Assembly: GCA_946478525.1 (NCBI GenBank)
Contig: CAMLCH010000007.1
Location: 23,781-87,780 of the forward strand
Origin: Snodgrassella alvi_G
GTDB taxonomy: Bacteria; Pseudomonadota; Gammaproteobacteria; Burkholderiales; Neisseriaceae
Direction of reading: 5' to 3'
Length of the DNA: 64,000 nt
Positions 41,901-51,194 of the stretch are shown one piece after another. Under the pieces are notes generated by a model. The model was not told the DNA's origin, ran no database searches, and worked only from the letters and a program-made list of their open reading frames with translations. The translations under genes and the position numbers were made by a program. Numbering within the stretch: the stretch's first letter is position 1; each line of letters opens with the position of its first letter.

Positions 41901-44459
41901 ATGATTGAAAAAGGATTCACTAATCCAACGGATCGCATTGTGAGATTAAAAAATACAATTATTAATGCGAAACCACATGTTGAATCAGAGCGCGCTGTTT
42001 TAGCAACTCAGGCTTATAAAGAAACAGAAGGTTTGCCTGCGATCATCCGCCGTGCTAAGGTTGCGGAAAAATTATTTAATAATTTGCCGGTAACCATCCG
42101 TGATGATGAATTGATTGTTGGTGCTATTACCAAAAATCCGCGTTCAACAGAAATTTGTCCTGAATTCTCTTTTGAGTGGGTAGAAAAAGAATTCGACACA
42201 ATGGAACATCGTATTGCTGATCCATTTATTATTCCACAACAAACCGCACAAGAATTGCATGAAGCGTTCAAATACTGGCCAGGTAAAACAACCAGTGATT
42301 TAGCTAATTCTTATATGTCTCAGCAAACCCGCGATTGTATTGCCAATGGGGTATTTACGGTTGGTAATTATTTCTATGGCGGTGTGGGTCATATTAGCGT
42401 TGATTACGGTAAAATTTTACGTATTGGTTTTCTGGGCATCATTGAAGAAGTTAATGCCGCATTGGCAAAACTGGATCGCATGGATCCTGGCTTTATTAAA
42501 AAAGAACAATTTTATAATGCCATCATTATCACTTATAAGGCTGCGATTAATTTTGCCCATCGCTATGCTGATAAAGCCAACGAATTAGCGCAGCAGGAAT
42601 CTAATCCACAACGTAAAGCCGAATTACTGCAAATTGCACAAAATTGTCGTCGTGTACCAGAACGTGGTGCTACCAACTTCTGGGAAGCTTGTCAGTCATT
42701 CTGGTTTGTTCAGTGTTTATTACAAATTGAATCAAGTGGCCATTCAGTTTCTCCGGGTCGTTTTGACCAGTATATGAACCCCTACTATAAAGCAGATAAA
42801 AGTATCAGCGAAGATTTTGCGCAGGAACTCGTTGATTGCTGCTGGGTTAAACTGAATGATGTTAATAAAACCCGTGATGAAATTTCCGCACAAGCCTTTG
42901 CAGGTTATGCTGTATTCCAGAACCTTTGTGTTGGTGGACAGACCGAAGACGGCTTGGATGCGACCAATGAGATGAGTTATATGTGTATGCAAGCGACTGC
43001 ACATGTTCGTTTGCCACAACCATCTTTCTCCATTCGTGTATGGCAAGGTACACCTGATGAATTCTTATATCGTGCCTGTGAGGTAGTTCGGTTAGGATTA
43101 GGTGTTCCGGCAATGTATAATGATGAAGTCATTATTCCTGCATTGCAAAACCGCGGTGTTTCCCTGAAAGATGCACGTGATTACTGCATTATCGGCTGTG
43201 TTGAACCACAGTCGCCACATCGTACCGAAGGCTGGCATGATGCTGCATTCTTTAATGTAGCTAAAGTACTTGAAATTACCCTGAATAATGGTCAGGTTAA
43301 TGGACGTCAATTAGGCCCTGTTACCGGTGATATTACTACTTTCCGTAGCATTGATGATCTGTATCAGGCATTCCAAACCCAGATTCAATTCTTCGTACGT
43401 AATCTGGCAGAAGCTTGTAATAGTGTTGATATTGCCCATGCAGAGCGTTGCCCGCTGCCATTCTTATCTGCAATGGTGGATGATTGTATCGGTCGCGGTA
43501 AATCTGTACAGGAAGGTGGTGCTATCTACAACTTTACCGGTCCTCAAGCCTTTGGTGTAGCTGATACTGGTGACTCTGTTTATGCAATTCAAAAACAGGT
43601 GTTTGAAGATGGCAAAGTTTCCTTGTCTGATCTGAAAGAAGCCCTTCAGGCTAACTTTGGTTATCCAGTGGGTACACATTTGCACGGTGGCAAAGTCGAA
43701 GTTGACAGTTCATTGAATGAACAGCAAATTTATGACATGGTTAAAGGTATCATTAGCCAAAATGGTTCTTTGGATCCTGAAGCTGTTAAAAATGAAGTGT
43801 ATCGTCAATTATCTGTACAAAATACTTGCAATGCGGCTGGTCAGTGTGGTCATGCTCACTATGAAGATGTTCGCCGTATACTTGCCAGCACCCCATGCTT
43901 TGGTAATGACATAGATGCAGTGGATTTGGTCGCTCGTCATTGTGCCTTGATTTACTGTAAAGAGGTCGAAAAATATACCAATCCTCGTGGCGGTCAGTTC
44001 CAGGCAGGTATTTATCCTGTGTCTGCTAATGTACTGTTTGGTCGAGATGTTAATGCCTTACCGGATGGTCGTCTGGCTAAGGAACCTCTGGCCGATGGTG
44101 TTTCACCACGACAAGGTAAAGATACTCTTGGCCCAACCGCAGCAGCTAACTCCGTATCAAAACTTGATCATTTCATTGCATCAAATGGTACTTTATATAA
44201 CCAGAAATTCTTACCTTCAGCTTTAACTGGTGACAGTGGCCTGAAGAATTTCAGTGGCATGATTCGCGGTTATTTTGATCGCAAAGGTATGCACATGCAA
44301 TTTAATGTTATCAATCGAGATACGCTGATTAAAGCACAACAAAATCCAGAAGAATACCGCGATTTGGTTGTACGAGTAGCTGGGTATAGTGCTCAATTCG
44401 TCGTATTAGCTAAAGATGTACAAGACGACATCATTAGTCGAACAGAGCAGAAATTCTAA
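41901..44459 (+). CDS. Glycyl radical diol dehydratase (B12-independent)
   Basis: Signature enzyme of the locus: radical dehydration of 1,2-propanediol to propionaldehyde (or glycerol to 3-hydroxypropionaldehyde). The 852-residue protein has the thiyl-radical Cys433 and Glu435 in CIIGCVEPQ followed by HRTEGWHDAAFFN, as in glycerol and propanediol dehydratases; choline lyase CutC has a different sequence after GCVEPQ. The glycyl radical site is RVAGYSAQF with Gly828. Compared with my memory of Clostridium DhaB1 (about 787 residues), an extra segment of about 60 residues lies near 595-660 and holds CNAAGQCGHAH. No separate N-terminal targeting extension is evident. Confidence 0.93.
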   Translation: MIEKGFTNPTDRIVRLKNTIINAKPHVESERAVLATQAYKETEGLPAIIRRAKVAEKLFNNLPVTIRDDELIVGAITKNPRSTEICPEFSFEWVEKEFDTMEHRIADPFIIPQQTAQELHEAFKYWPGKTTSDLANSYMSQQTRDCIANGVFTVGNYFYGGVGHISVDYGKILRIGFLGIIEEVNAALAKLDRMDPGFIKKEQFYNAIIITYKAAINFAHRYADKANELAQQESNPQRKAELLQIAQNCRRVPERGATNFWEACQSFWFVQCLLQIESSGHSVSPGRFDQYMNPYYKADKSISEDFAQELVDCCWVKLNDVNKTRDEISAQAFAGYAVFQNLCVGGQTEDGLDATNEMSYMCMQATAHVRLPQPSFSIRVWQGTPDEFLYRACEVVRLGLGVPAMYNDEVIIPALQNRGVSLKDARDYCIIGCVEPQSPHRTEGWHDAAFFNVAKVLEITLNNGQVNGRQLGPVTGDITTFRSIDDLYQAFQTQIQFFVRNLAEACNSVDIAHAERCPLPFLSAMVDDCIGRGKSVQEGGAIYNFTGPQAFGVADTGDSVYAIQKQVFEDGKVSLSDLKEALQANFGYPVGTHLHGGKVEVDSSLNEQQIYDMVKGIISQNGSLDPEAVKNEVYRQLSVQNTCNAAGQCGHAHYEDVRRILASTPCFGNDIDAVDLVARHCALIYCKEVEKYTNPRGGQFQAGIYPVSANVLFGRDVNALPDGRLAKEPLADGVSPRQGKDTLGPTAAANSVSKLDHFIASNGTLYNQKFLPSALTGDSGLKNFSGMIRGYFDRKGMHMQFNVINRDTLIKAQQNPEEYRDLVVRVAGYSAQFVVLAKDVQDDIISRTEQKF

Positions 44460-44523
44460 TTGCTTGTAAATACGACCTTTGCCAATGATGATGTAATATC
44501 AATTTGGTAAAGCACGACCTGAC

Positions 44524-44555
44524 AAGGGGTTTAGGGCGGACCCTAAACCCCTTTT
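44524..44555 (+). terminator. Strong terminator after the glycyl radical enzyme
   Basis: Perfect 13-bp stem AAGGGGTTTAGGG (44524-44536) / CCCTAAACCCCTT (44541-44553), tetraloop CGGA, followed by TT. It separates the dehydratase from its activase, which therefore has its own promoter or depends on read-through. Confidence 0.9.
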
Positions 44556-44754
44556 AAATAACTAGTAATTAAGTTGTAACTCAATAATTTATTTAATTTA
44601 AATGCAAATTTAAGCCTAGCAATAAATATCAATAGCCGTTTACAAAAGCAGTGACAGGCAAAAAATACCTAGTTGTTAGCAATATCCTAAAAATAATTAC
44701 AACCAGTTTAGCTGAAAAGTGAACATAACCCATCAATAATGAGAAGATAAAGAT

Positions 44755-45672
44755 ATGGAAAATATAGCATATGATCTTGAAGGAACAGTTTTTAATATTC
44801 AGCGCTACTCATTACATGATGGACCGGGTATTCGAACCATTCCTTTTTTAAAAGGGTGTCCTTTAGCTTGTAAATGGTGTAGTAATCCTGAATCACAAAG
44901 ACCACAGCCTGAAATCATGTATCAGGAAAGCAGTTGTATTCACTGTGGTAGATGTTTAGAAGCCTGTAAATATGGAGCATTATCTGTAAATAATCCTTAT
45001 TTAGTTGATCGTGATCGCTGTGTCGCCTGTGGTGCTTGCGCAGAAGTTTGCCCGACTAATGCCCTAGTTCTAAAGGGTAAAAAAATGACTGTTTGGGAAG
45101 TCATACAGGAATTACAAAAAGATGCAGCTATTTACCGACGCTCAAATGGTGGTATTACCCTTTCAGGCGGAGAAGCTCTATCCCAGCCTAAATTTACCAG
45201 AGAGCTATTGCGCGCTTGTAAGGAAAAAGGATGGCATACCGCCATGGAAACTACCGGTATGACAACCAAAGAAGTGATTGAATCGGTGATGCCATTTGTC
45301 GATTTAGCTCTGACCGATATTAAATCTATCGACCCAGTCGTGCACAAAAATGCCACTGGTGTGGATAATAAAATAATTTTAGAAAATTTGATTCGTATCT
45401 CGTATTTAACTAAAACTATTGTCAGAATTCCGGTTATCCCAAATGTGAATGACAATCCAGAATCGATTAGAGAAATTGCTGAATTTACCAAATTAATGAA
45501 AAATATTGATGTTATTCATCTTCTGCCATATCACAATTATGGACAAAATAAGTATCTATTATTAGGACGTGTATATCCATTTGATGGGGTTAAAGAAATT
45601 CCCAAAGAAAAAATAGAACTCTTGAAGCAAGAAGTCGAAAAAGCTGGTATTAGCTGTCATATTGGCGGGTAA
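44755..45672 (+). CDS. Glycyl radical enzyme activase (radical SAM)
   Basis: Installs the glycyl radical on the dehydratase by cleaving SAM. The 305-residue protein has the radical-SAM CxxxCxxC triad as Cys35, Cys39 and Cys42 (CPLACKWC), preceded by the activase signature DGPGIRTIPFLKGC. An inserted ferredoxin-like domain carries two four-cysteine sets (Cys61, 64, 67, 71 and Cys89, 92, 95, 99) for two additional 4Fe-4S clusters, as in activases of diol dehydratases. GGITLSGGEAL is the SAM-binding GGE motif. It lies 295 bases after the dehydratase, beyond a terminator. Confidence 0.96.
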   Translation: MENIAYDLEGTVFNIQRYSLHDGPGIRTIPFLKGCPLACKWCSNPESQRPQPEIMYQESSCIHCGRCLEACKYGALSVNNPYLVDRDRCVACGACAEVCPTNALVLKGKKMTVWEVIQELQKDAAIYRRSNGGITLSGGEALSQPKFTRELLRACKEKGWHTAMETTGMTTKEVIESVMPFVDLALTDIKSIDPVVHKNATGVDNKIILENLIRISYLTKTIVRIPVIPNVNDNPESIREIAEFTKLMKNIDVIHLLPYHNYGQNKYLLLGRVYPFDGVKEIPKEKIELLKQEVEKAGISCHIGG

Positions 45673-45764
45673 AAATGCACATGTATTAATCCATATCAAG
45701 GAAAATAAAATAAAAATTAAAATAAATAATGAATAAAATACGATTTTAGTTTAAGCTCCTAAAA

Positions 45765-45790
45765 TAGTTATTGAAAATTATTGATAACTA
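45765..45790. promoter_or_regulatory. Inverted repeat upstream of the first PocR kinase
   Basis: TAGTTAT (45765-45771) and ATAACTA (45784-45790) form perfect arms 12 bases apart, about 88 bases before the kinase start. A candidate operator. The first arm resembles the AGTTATT word of the pduA-like promoters. Confidence 0.4.
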
Positions 45791-45877
45791 AAATTATATT
45801 CTGTTAACTATTATTAGTTCACTATCATTTTTTTGTTTGAAAAACTAAAATGGTTATGAATATCTATGGAGTGTTTA

Positions 45878-47134
45878 ATGAATTATACATTCCGGCTAAC
45901 GGAACTAATAGAATTAAAGCAATTGCAAACATTGCAGGATAATTTTAGCAAATCAATCGGCGTTGCTATTGTTATCGTTAATGAAAAAGGGATGCCAATT
46001 ACAAAACCAAGTGGATTTTCCACATTTTGTAAGTTGTCAAGGGCTAGTGTGTCACAGCAAGATAGATGTTTTCAATGTGACAATGCCGGCGGACGTGCAG
46101 CTATGTCGGCTAATAAACCGGTTGTTTATCGTTGTTGCTGTGATTTTGTCGAATTTGCGGTACCTATCATCGTTAATGGGCAATATCTCGGTGCTTTTAT
46201 TTCTGGTCAAGTTCGAGTTGAACAGGAAAAACAGCAAACCATCCCCTATATACTAGGTCGTACTTCCGAGTGGAAAAATAATGCGAAGCTGGTGCAGGCT
46301 CATCAGCAAGCCAATTATATTCCTTATGATAAATTTGAGGCGGCTGCCTATTCCCTATCAAATATCACTCTTTATTTAGCAGAACAGGCTTATGCCAATA
46401 AAATCCAGAAAGAATTGCATGCTAAAAGTATCAAATTAGCAGAAGAATTACGCAATCGTGCTGATTTAGAACGAGCTTTGTGTGATGCAGAATATAAAGT
46501 ATTATCTTATCAAATTAACCCACATTTTTTATTTAATGTCTTAAATACTATTGGTCGATTGGCTTTTTTAGAAGACGCAGAACAAACGGAAAATACTGTT
46601 TATTATTTTTCGGATATGATGCGTTATATTCTCAAAAAAAGTGATAATAAATTAATTACCATTGGTAGCGAAGTCAATGCTGTTAAAAGTTATTTAGCCA
46701 TTCAGCAAATACGTCTGAAAGATCGGTTTAGTTATAAAATAAATATACCAGATAAATATCTGGATATTGTCAGTCCGTTTTTGGTTTTACAGCCATTGGT
46801 TGAAAATTGTTTTAAATATGTGATTGAACCAAAAGAAGAAAAATCTTTTATTTCATTATCTGCTTATGATGATGGTCACGATGTTCTATTGGAAGTTTCA
46901 GATAATGGGGATGGTATACCGGCTGATAAAATCAACGAAATCTTATCCGATGATGTACAGGGGAATAATCACAATAGCATTGGTATTAAAAATATCCGAA
47001 ATAGGCTTAGACTATTATTTGGCCAACGTTATGGCTTAGAAATAAAAAGCCCGAATAAACCAAATATGGGAACAACCGTACGTTTAAGATTTCCTATGGA
47101 ACAAAATAATATCAGAGAATTGCCATATGTATAA
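45878..47134 (+). CDS. PocR-domain sensor histidine kinase 1
   Basis: A 418-residue cytoplasmic two-component sensor. Residues about 5-165 form a PocR ligand-binding domain with conserved cysteines (Cys51, Cys64, Cys67 and the CCC run at 86-88) and NGQYLGAFISGQV; PocR domains are proposed to sense small diols or related ligands. A coiled linker leads to a LytS/YehU-type kinase domain with QINPHFLFNVLNTIGRL (His216 probable phosphosite) and an ATPase domain with N-box PLVENCF and G-box DNGDGIP. ATG 45878 is chosen over 45866 because GGAG lies seven bases before it and the paralog starts there. Overlaps the response regulator gene. Confidence 0.92.
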   Translation: MNYTFRLTELIELKQLQTLQDNFSKSIGVAIVIVNEKGMPITKPSGFSTFCKLSRASVSQQDRCFQCDNAGGRAAMSANKPVVYRCCCDFVEFAVPIIVNGQYLGAFISGQVRVEQEKQQTIPYILGRTSEWKNNAKLVQAHQQANYIPYDKFEAAAYSLSNITLYLAEQAYANKIQKELHAKSIKLAEELRNRADLERALCDAEYKVLSYQINPHFLFNVLNTIGRLAFLEDAEQTENTVYYFSDMMRYILKKSDNKLITIGSEVNAVKSYLAIQQIRLKDRFSYKINIPDKYLDIVSPFLVLQPLVENCFKYVIEPKEEKSFISLSAYDDGHDVLLEVSDNGDGIPADKINEILSDDVQGNNHNSIGIKNIRNRLRLLFGQRYGLEIKSPNKPNMGTTVRLRFPMEQNNIRELPYV

Positions 47135-48149
47135 AATATTATTGGTCGAAGATGAATTAATTGAATTAGAAGCTTTAAAAAAAATTATTAATAAGGGTTT
47201 TGATGATGTCAATGTAGTTGAGGCAAGTAAAGGCAGTGAGGCAATTCAATTAATTGATCAGCTTAATCATATCGATTTAATGTTAGTTGATATCAATATA
47301 CCATTACCCAATGGTTTAGAAGTCATTCGTTATTTACGTGGTAAATCCAATGAAACCAAAGTTATCGTTACTACTGCAAATGATGACATTGATTTAGCAC
47401 GCCATATGTTTGGATTGAAAGTAGATGATTATCTGCTCAAACCAATAAAACCTCAGATTCTAATCAATACCATCAAAAACAGCTTGGAGTTTAACGAACA
47501 GAAAAGCCATGAAATCAAACAGAAAAAAATACAGATGGGGCAATTTCTTGATAATTGTCAATATATAGAGTGGAATAATCTCATTCTTGAAAGTTTAACC
47601 AAACAGTATGAGTATGCAGCGGATGAGGATAATCAGGAAATCTTCAATTTAATGGATCTGCTCCATCAGATAACCCAATCACGAGGCTGGGTTATTGAGC
47701 AGTTACATAAAAATGATGCTTTTCTAAGTAATCTTAAGCCTAATAAAGGGAATTATTATAAAGTACTGACAGATTTACTGGAGCTTAGCAACCGTATTTT
47801 TGATATAGCCTGTAAAGCTTCAGGGAAAAAATTATCTGCTGTCCAGCGAGCCCAATACTATATTGAACAAAATATATTAAAAGATATCTCATTAGATAAT
47901 GTTGCCGAGAATGCCTATATTAGTTCATGTTATCTAAGCCGATTATTCAAAAAAGAACTTGGCTTGGGGTTTTCTGAATATATTGCAAAACGCAAAATTG
48001 TACTGGCACAGCTATTATTGCGCTTTAGTGATTTGCAAATTAATACTATTGCCCTAGAGCTGGCCTATAGCGATGCCAATTATTTTTGTCGATTATTTAA
48101 AAAAGAAACGGGTATATCACCATCAGAGTATAGAAGAAATGTAGCCTGA
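47127..48149 (+). CDS. AraC-type response regulator
   Basis: DNA-binding partner of the PocR kinase. The 340-residue protein has a receiver domain at 1-120 with the acidic pocket Glu8/Asp9, phospho-acceptor Asp55 (LMLVDINIPLPNG) and the conserved Lys in LLKPIKP, a helical middle, and two AraC helix-turn-helix units at the C-terminus (ISLDNVAENAYISSCYLSRLFKKE and INTIALELAYSDANYFCRLFKKETGISPSEYR). It overlaps the kinase gene by eight bases. The 21-bp direct repeats before both pduA-like genes are the kind of site such a protein binds, so it is the best candidate activator. Confidence 0.95.
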   Translation: MYKILLVEDELIELEALKKIINKGFDDVNVVEASKGSEAIQLIDQLNHIDLMLVDINIPLPNGLEVIRYLRGKSNETKVIVTTANDDIDLARHMFGLKVDDYLLKPIKPQILINTIKNSLEFNEQKSHEIKQKKIQMGQFLDNCQYIEWNNLILESLTKQYEYAADEDNQEIFNLMDLLHQITQSRGWVIEQLHKNDAFLSNLKPNKGNYYKVLTDLLELSNRIFDIACKASGKKLSAVQRAQYYIEQNILKDISLDNVAENAYISSCYLSRLFKKELGLGFSEYIAKRKIVLAQLLLRFSDLQINTIALELAYSDANYFCRLFKKETGISPSEYRRNVA

Positions 48150-48370
48150 TTAACTGAATTGTGCATGTTATGACAGGACAAAACACAATATCAAATCAAT
48201 ATTTTTAGTTATTAACTCAGAAAAGGTAAATTCCAGTCGAGAGCTTACTAGGATTTTTTTGTTTAAAAAAATCTGGTAAAGGCAAAAAAATACAGGTTAT
48301 TGTAAAGATATTTTTTTTCTCAAAGATTAGGATTATGGTTAACAAATTAATAAGTCAGGAATGCTAAGAG

Positions 48371-49513
48371 ATGAATGATTATCTTTTCACTTCGGAATCT
48401 GTTGCCGAAGGTCATCCAGATAAGCTGGCTGATCAAATTTCTGATGCGATACTAGATGCCATACTGGTGCAGGATCCCAAAGCACATGTGGCCTGTGAGT
48501 GTTTAATTAAAACCGGTGCTGTAGTGTTAGCTGGTGAAATAACGACTAGCGCCAATATTGACTATGAGTCTGTTGCCCGTAAAACCATTAATCGTGTCGG
48601 GTATAATCATTCTGATACAGGTTTTGATGGCAATACCTGTGCTATCATTAATATGCTTGGTCATCAGTCAGCCGATATTTCACGCGGAATCGATCGTACA
48701 GAATTAGAAGAACAAGGTGCCGGTGATCAGGGTATAATGTTTGGTTATGCTACCGATGAGACCCCGGAATTCATGCCGGCAGCGATTACCTATGCTCATC
48801 GGTTAGTGGAAAGACAGGCTTTGCTACGTAAAAATCAGCAACTACCATTTTTGCTGCCTGATGCGAAGTCGCAAATAACATTTTTATACGAAAATGATTG
48901 TATAAAAGGTGTTGATACGGTAGTTTTATCTTCTCAACATGATGAATCAGTTACATTGAGCCAATTGCGGGAAGCAATAATTGAAGAAATCATTAAGCCA
49001 ATTATTCCAGAAAGATGGATTTTACCTAACACCAGATATTTAATTAATCCAACCGGACGTTTTGTAATCGGTGGACCAGCTGCAGACTGTGGCTTAACCG
49101 GGCGGAAAATTATTATTGATACTTATGGCGGTGCAGCACATCATGGTGGTGGTGCTTTTTCAGGCAAGGATCCTTCCAAAGTTGATCGCAGCGCAGCTTA
49201 TGCAGCACGCTATGTAGCTAAACATATTGTTGCGGCCAAGCTGGCAAAAAAATGTGAAATACAAATAGCTTATGCCATTGGTGTAGCCAAACCAGTATCT
49301 ATAACATTAAATACTTTCAATACTGAAAAAATTCCCCAGGCGCAAATAAAAGCCTTGGTAGAGCGAATATTTGATTTACGTCCCTATCATATTATTAACC
49401 AGTTACAACTACTGGCACCAATCTATTTATCTACTGCCTGTTATGGTCATTTTGGTCGTAATATATTTCCGTGGGAAAAATTGGATCAGTTAGAAAAGCT
49501 CAAGCATAATTAG
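48371..49513 (+). CDS. metK: S-adenosylmethionine synthetase
   Basis: Makes SAM from methionine and ATP. The 380-residue protein is complete: FTSESVAEGHPDKLADQ, the GAGDQGIMFGYA nonapeptide region, GGPAADCGLTGRK, and GGGAFSGKDPSKVDRSAAYAAR, the conserved phosphate-binding part. It is placed between two regulatory genes of the BMC locus. SAM is the co-substrate of the glycyl radical activase, so this may be a dedicated or second metK; the window cannot show whether another copy exists elsewhere. Its upstream region shares GGCAAAAAA-TAC with the region before the activase. Confidence 0.95.
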   Translation: MNDYLFTSESVAEGHPDKLADQISDAILDAILVQDPKAHVACECLIKTGAVVLAGEITTSANIDYESVARKTINRVGYNHSDTGFDGNTCAIINMLGHQSADISRGIDRTELEEQGAGDQGIMFGYATDETPEFMPAAITYAHRLVERQALLRKNQQLPFLLPDAKSQITFLYENDCIKGVDTVVLSSQHDESVTLSQLREAIIEEIIKPIIPERWILPNTRYLINPTGRFVIGGPAADCGLTGRKIIIDTYGGAAHHGGGAFSGKDPSKVDRSAAYAARYVAKHIVAAKLAKKCEIQIAYAIGVAKPVSITLNTFNTEKIPQAQIKALVERIFDLRPYHIINQLQLLAPIYLSTACYGHFGRNIFPWEKLDQLEKLKHN

Positions 49514-49628
49514 TAATTAGTCAGGATAAATTACTTTTAATTTAATATAAATTAATTAATATAAGGAAATTTTGTTGACAATTAACTATAAGTAATGAAA
49601 ATAGAGTAGAGGACTTATCAGGATTTAT

Positions 49629-50864
49629 ATGAGCTATCAATTTCGTTTAATTGATCTGATAGATATTGAAAGATTACAAGCTTTACAAAATTATTTTAGT
49701 AAAGCAATGAGTATTACCATAGTCATAGTTGATGAAAGCGGTATTCCGGTAGTCGAACCTAATGATCTTGCCTCGTTTTGCCAGATTTCACATCTTGAGC
49801 AAAGGCAGAAACACAAATGTGTTGAAAGTAGTCATGCCGGCGGGCACACTACTTTAGACGCAAGTAAACCAGTTGTTTACCGTTGTTATTGTGGCCTGGT
49901 TGAAATTGCTGCTCCTTTAATTGTCAGAGGCCAATATCTCGGTGCATTCTTGCTGGGACATGTCAGAGTTGAACCGGAAAAAGAAAGCAATATTCCTTAC
50001 ATAGTTGAACAACAAAATTGTAAAAATAAGTCGACCCTCACCAAAACCTATGAAGAAATTAATTTTGTTCCATATGAAAGACTGACAGCAGCAGCAAATT
50101 TATTGTCCAGCGTGACCAATGACATTGCCGAGCAAGGTTATGTAAATAATATCCAAAAAGAATTACATGCAAAAAGTATTAAATTAGCAGAAGAGCAACG
50201 GAATCTGGCTCAATTGGAACATGCGTTACGCGATGCCGAGTATAAAGCCTTAACCTACCAAATTAATCCGCATTTTTTATTTAACGTACTTAATACTATC
50301 GGCAAACTCGCCTTTTTAGAAGATGCGCAAAAAACTGAAGATATGGTTTATCTTTTTTCAGATATGATGCGTTATATTCTTAAAAAAGGTGATAATAAAC
50401 TTATAACTATAGGTAGTGAAGTTAACTCCATCAGAAGTTATCTGGCTATTCAGCAGATACGTATGAAAGATCGTTTTACGTATGAAATTACCGTACCTGA
50501 AAAATATTTTCCCATAGCAAGTCCGTTTCTGATATTGCAGCCATTGGTTGAAAACTGTTTTAATTATGTAGTTGAACCTAGAGAGGTAAAAAGCCATATC
50601 ACCATCAGGGCGTATGATGATGGTAAAACTATTTTTATTGAAATCATTGATAATGGTGATGGAATATCACCAGAAAAAATTTCTTTTATTCTTTCCAATA
50701 CCAGCAAACGAAATCATGATAAAAGTATTGGTATCCAAAATGTACAGAGTCGGTTGAAACTTTTATTCGGCGATTCATTTGGGCTGGAAATAGAAAGTGA
50801 CAATAAACCGAATCATGGAACAACAGTCAGATTGCGACTGCCAATGTCAACAGCTAATACCTAA
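49629..50864 (+). CDS. PocR-domain sensor histidine kinase 2 (orphan)
   Basis: Paralog of the kinase at 45878, 411 residues with the same architecture: PocR domain with cysteines (CQISHLEQRQKHKC, YRCYCGLVEIAAPLIV), helical linker, QINPHFLFNVLNTIGKLAFLEDA with the phosphosite His, and an ATPase domain (PLVENCF, DNGDGIS). The kinase parts are more alike than the sensor parts, consistent with different ligands acting on one regulator. No response regulator gene follows it. TTGACA (about 49574) with AAAATA 17 bases later could be its promoter. Confidence 0.9.
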   Translation: MSYQFRLIDLIDIERLQALQNYFSKAMSITIVIVDESGIPVVEPNDLASFCQISHLEQRQKHKCVESSHAGGHTTLDASKPVVYRCYCGLVEIAAPLIVRGQYLGAFLLGHVRVEPEKESNIPYIVEQQNCKNKSTLTKTYEEINFVPYERLTAAANLLSSVTNDIAEQGYVNNIQKELHAKSIKLAEEQRNLAQLEHALRDAEYKALTYQINPHFLFNVLNTIGKLAFLEDAQKTEDMVYLFSDMMRYILKKGDNKLITIGSEVNSIRSYLAIQQIRMKDRFTYEITVPEKYFPIASPFLILQPLVENCFNYVVEPREVKSHITIRAYDDGKTIFIEIIDNGDGISPEKISFILSNTSKRNHDKSIGIQNVQSRLKLLFGDSFGLEIESDNKPNHGTTVRLRLPMSTANT

Positions 50865-50970
50865 CTGAAATTAATCAGGATTGATCAAAATAAAGACACA
50901 ATAAAATTGATAAGTGTTTAATATATTTAATATTAATAAACATCTTAGTAATTAAATAAGAAAATGTTTT

Positions 50971-51084
50971 AGTTATTAGCAATATTTTGCTGCTAGGTTG
51001 ACTTGAATGGCAAAATAGTCTCATACATTGGCAAGACTTTTGTGATTACTCGTTTTAACATTTTAGAAAATAAGAGCCTATCAT
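50971..51084 (+). promoter_or_regulatory. Promoter region of BMC shell operon 2 with shared operator motifs
   Basis: AGTTATTAGCA (50971), CAAAATA (51011), CAAGACT (51032) and TATCAT (51079-51084) stand in the same order and at the same distances as before copy 1, although sequence between the motifs differs. In this copy the direct repeat is extended to TGGCAAAATAGT / TGGCAAGACTTT, 21 bp apart. The 110-base leader that follows shares ATAGTCTTTATGCATAAA with copy 1. Confidence 0.65.
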
Positions 51085-51194
51085 AGTCTTTATGCATAAA
51101 GGTGTTACTGTCACTTAGTAAAATAACAGGAAGAAAATCAATTTGGTTGTTACTTATTATTAGTCAACGTTCAATTAAATATTAAGGAGCTGAT

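Noticed and set aside
41901..44459. Choline trimethylamine-lyase (CutC)
   Set aside because: The residues after GCVEPQ (HRTEGWHDAAFFN) and the PduA-like shell fit diol/glycerol dehydratase rather than CutC.
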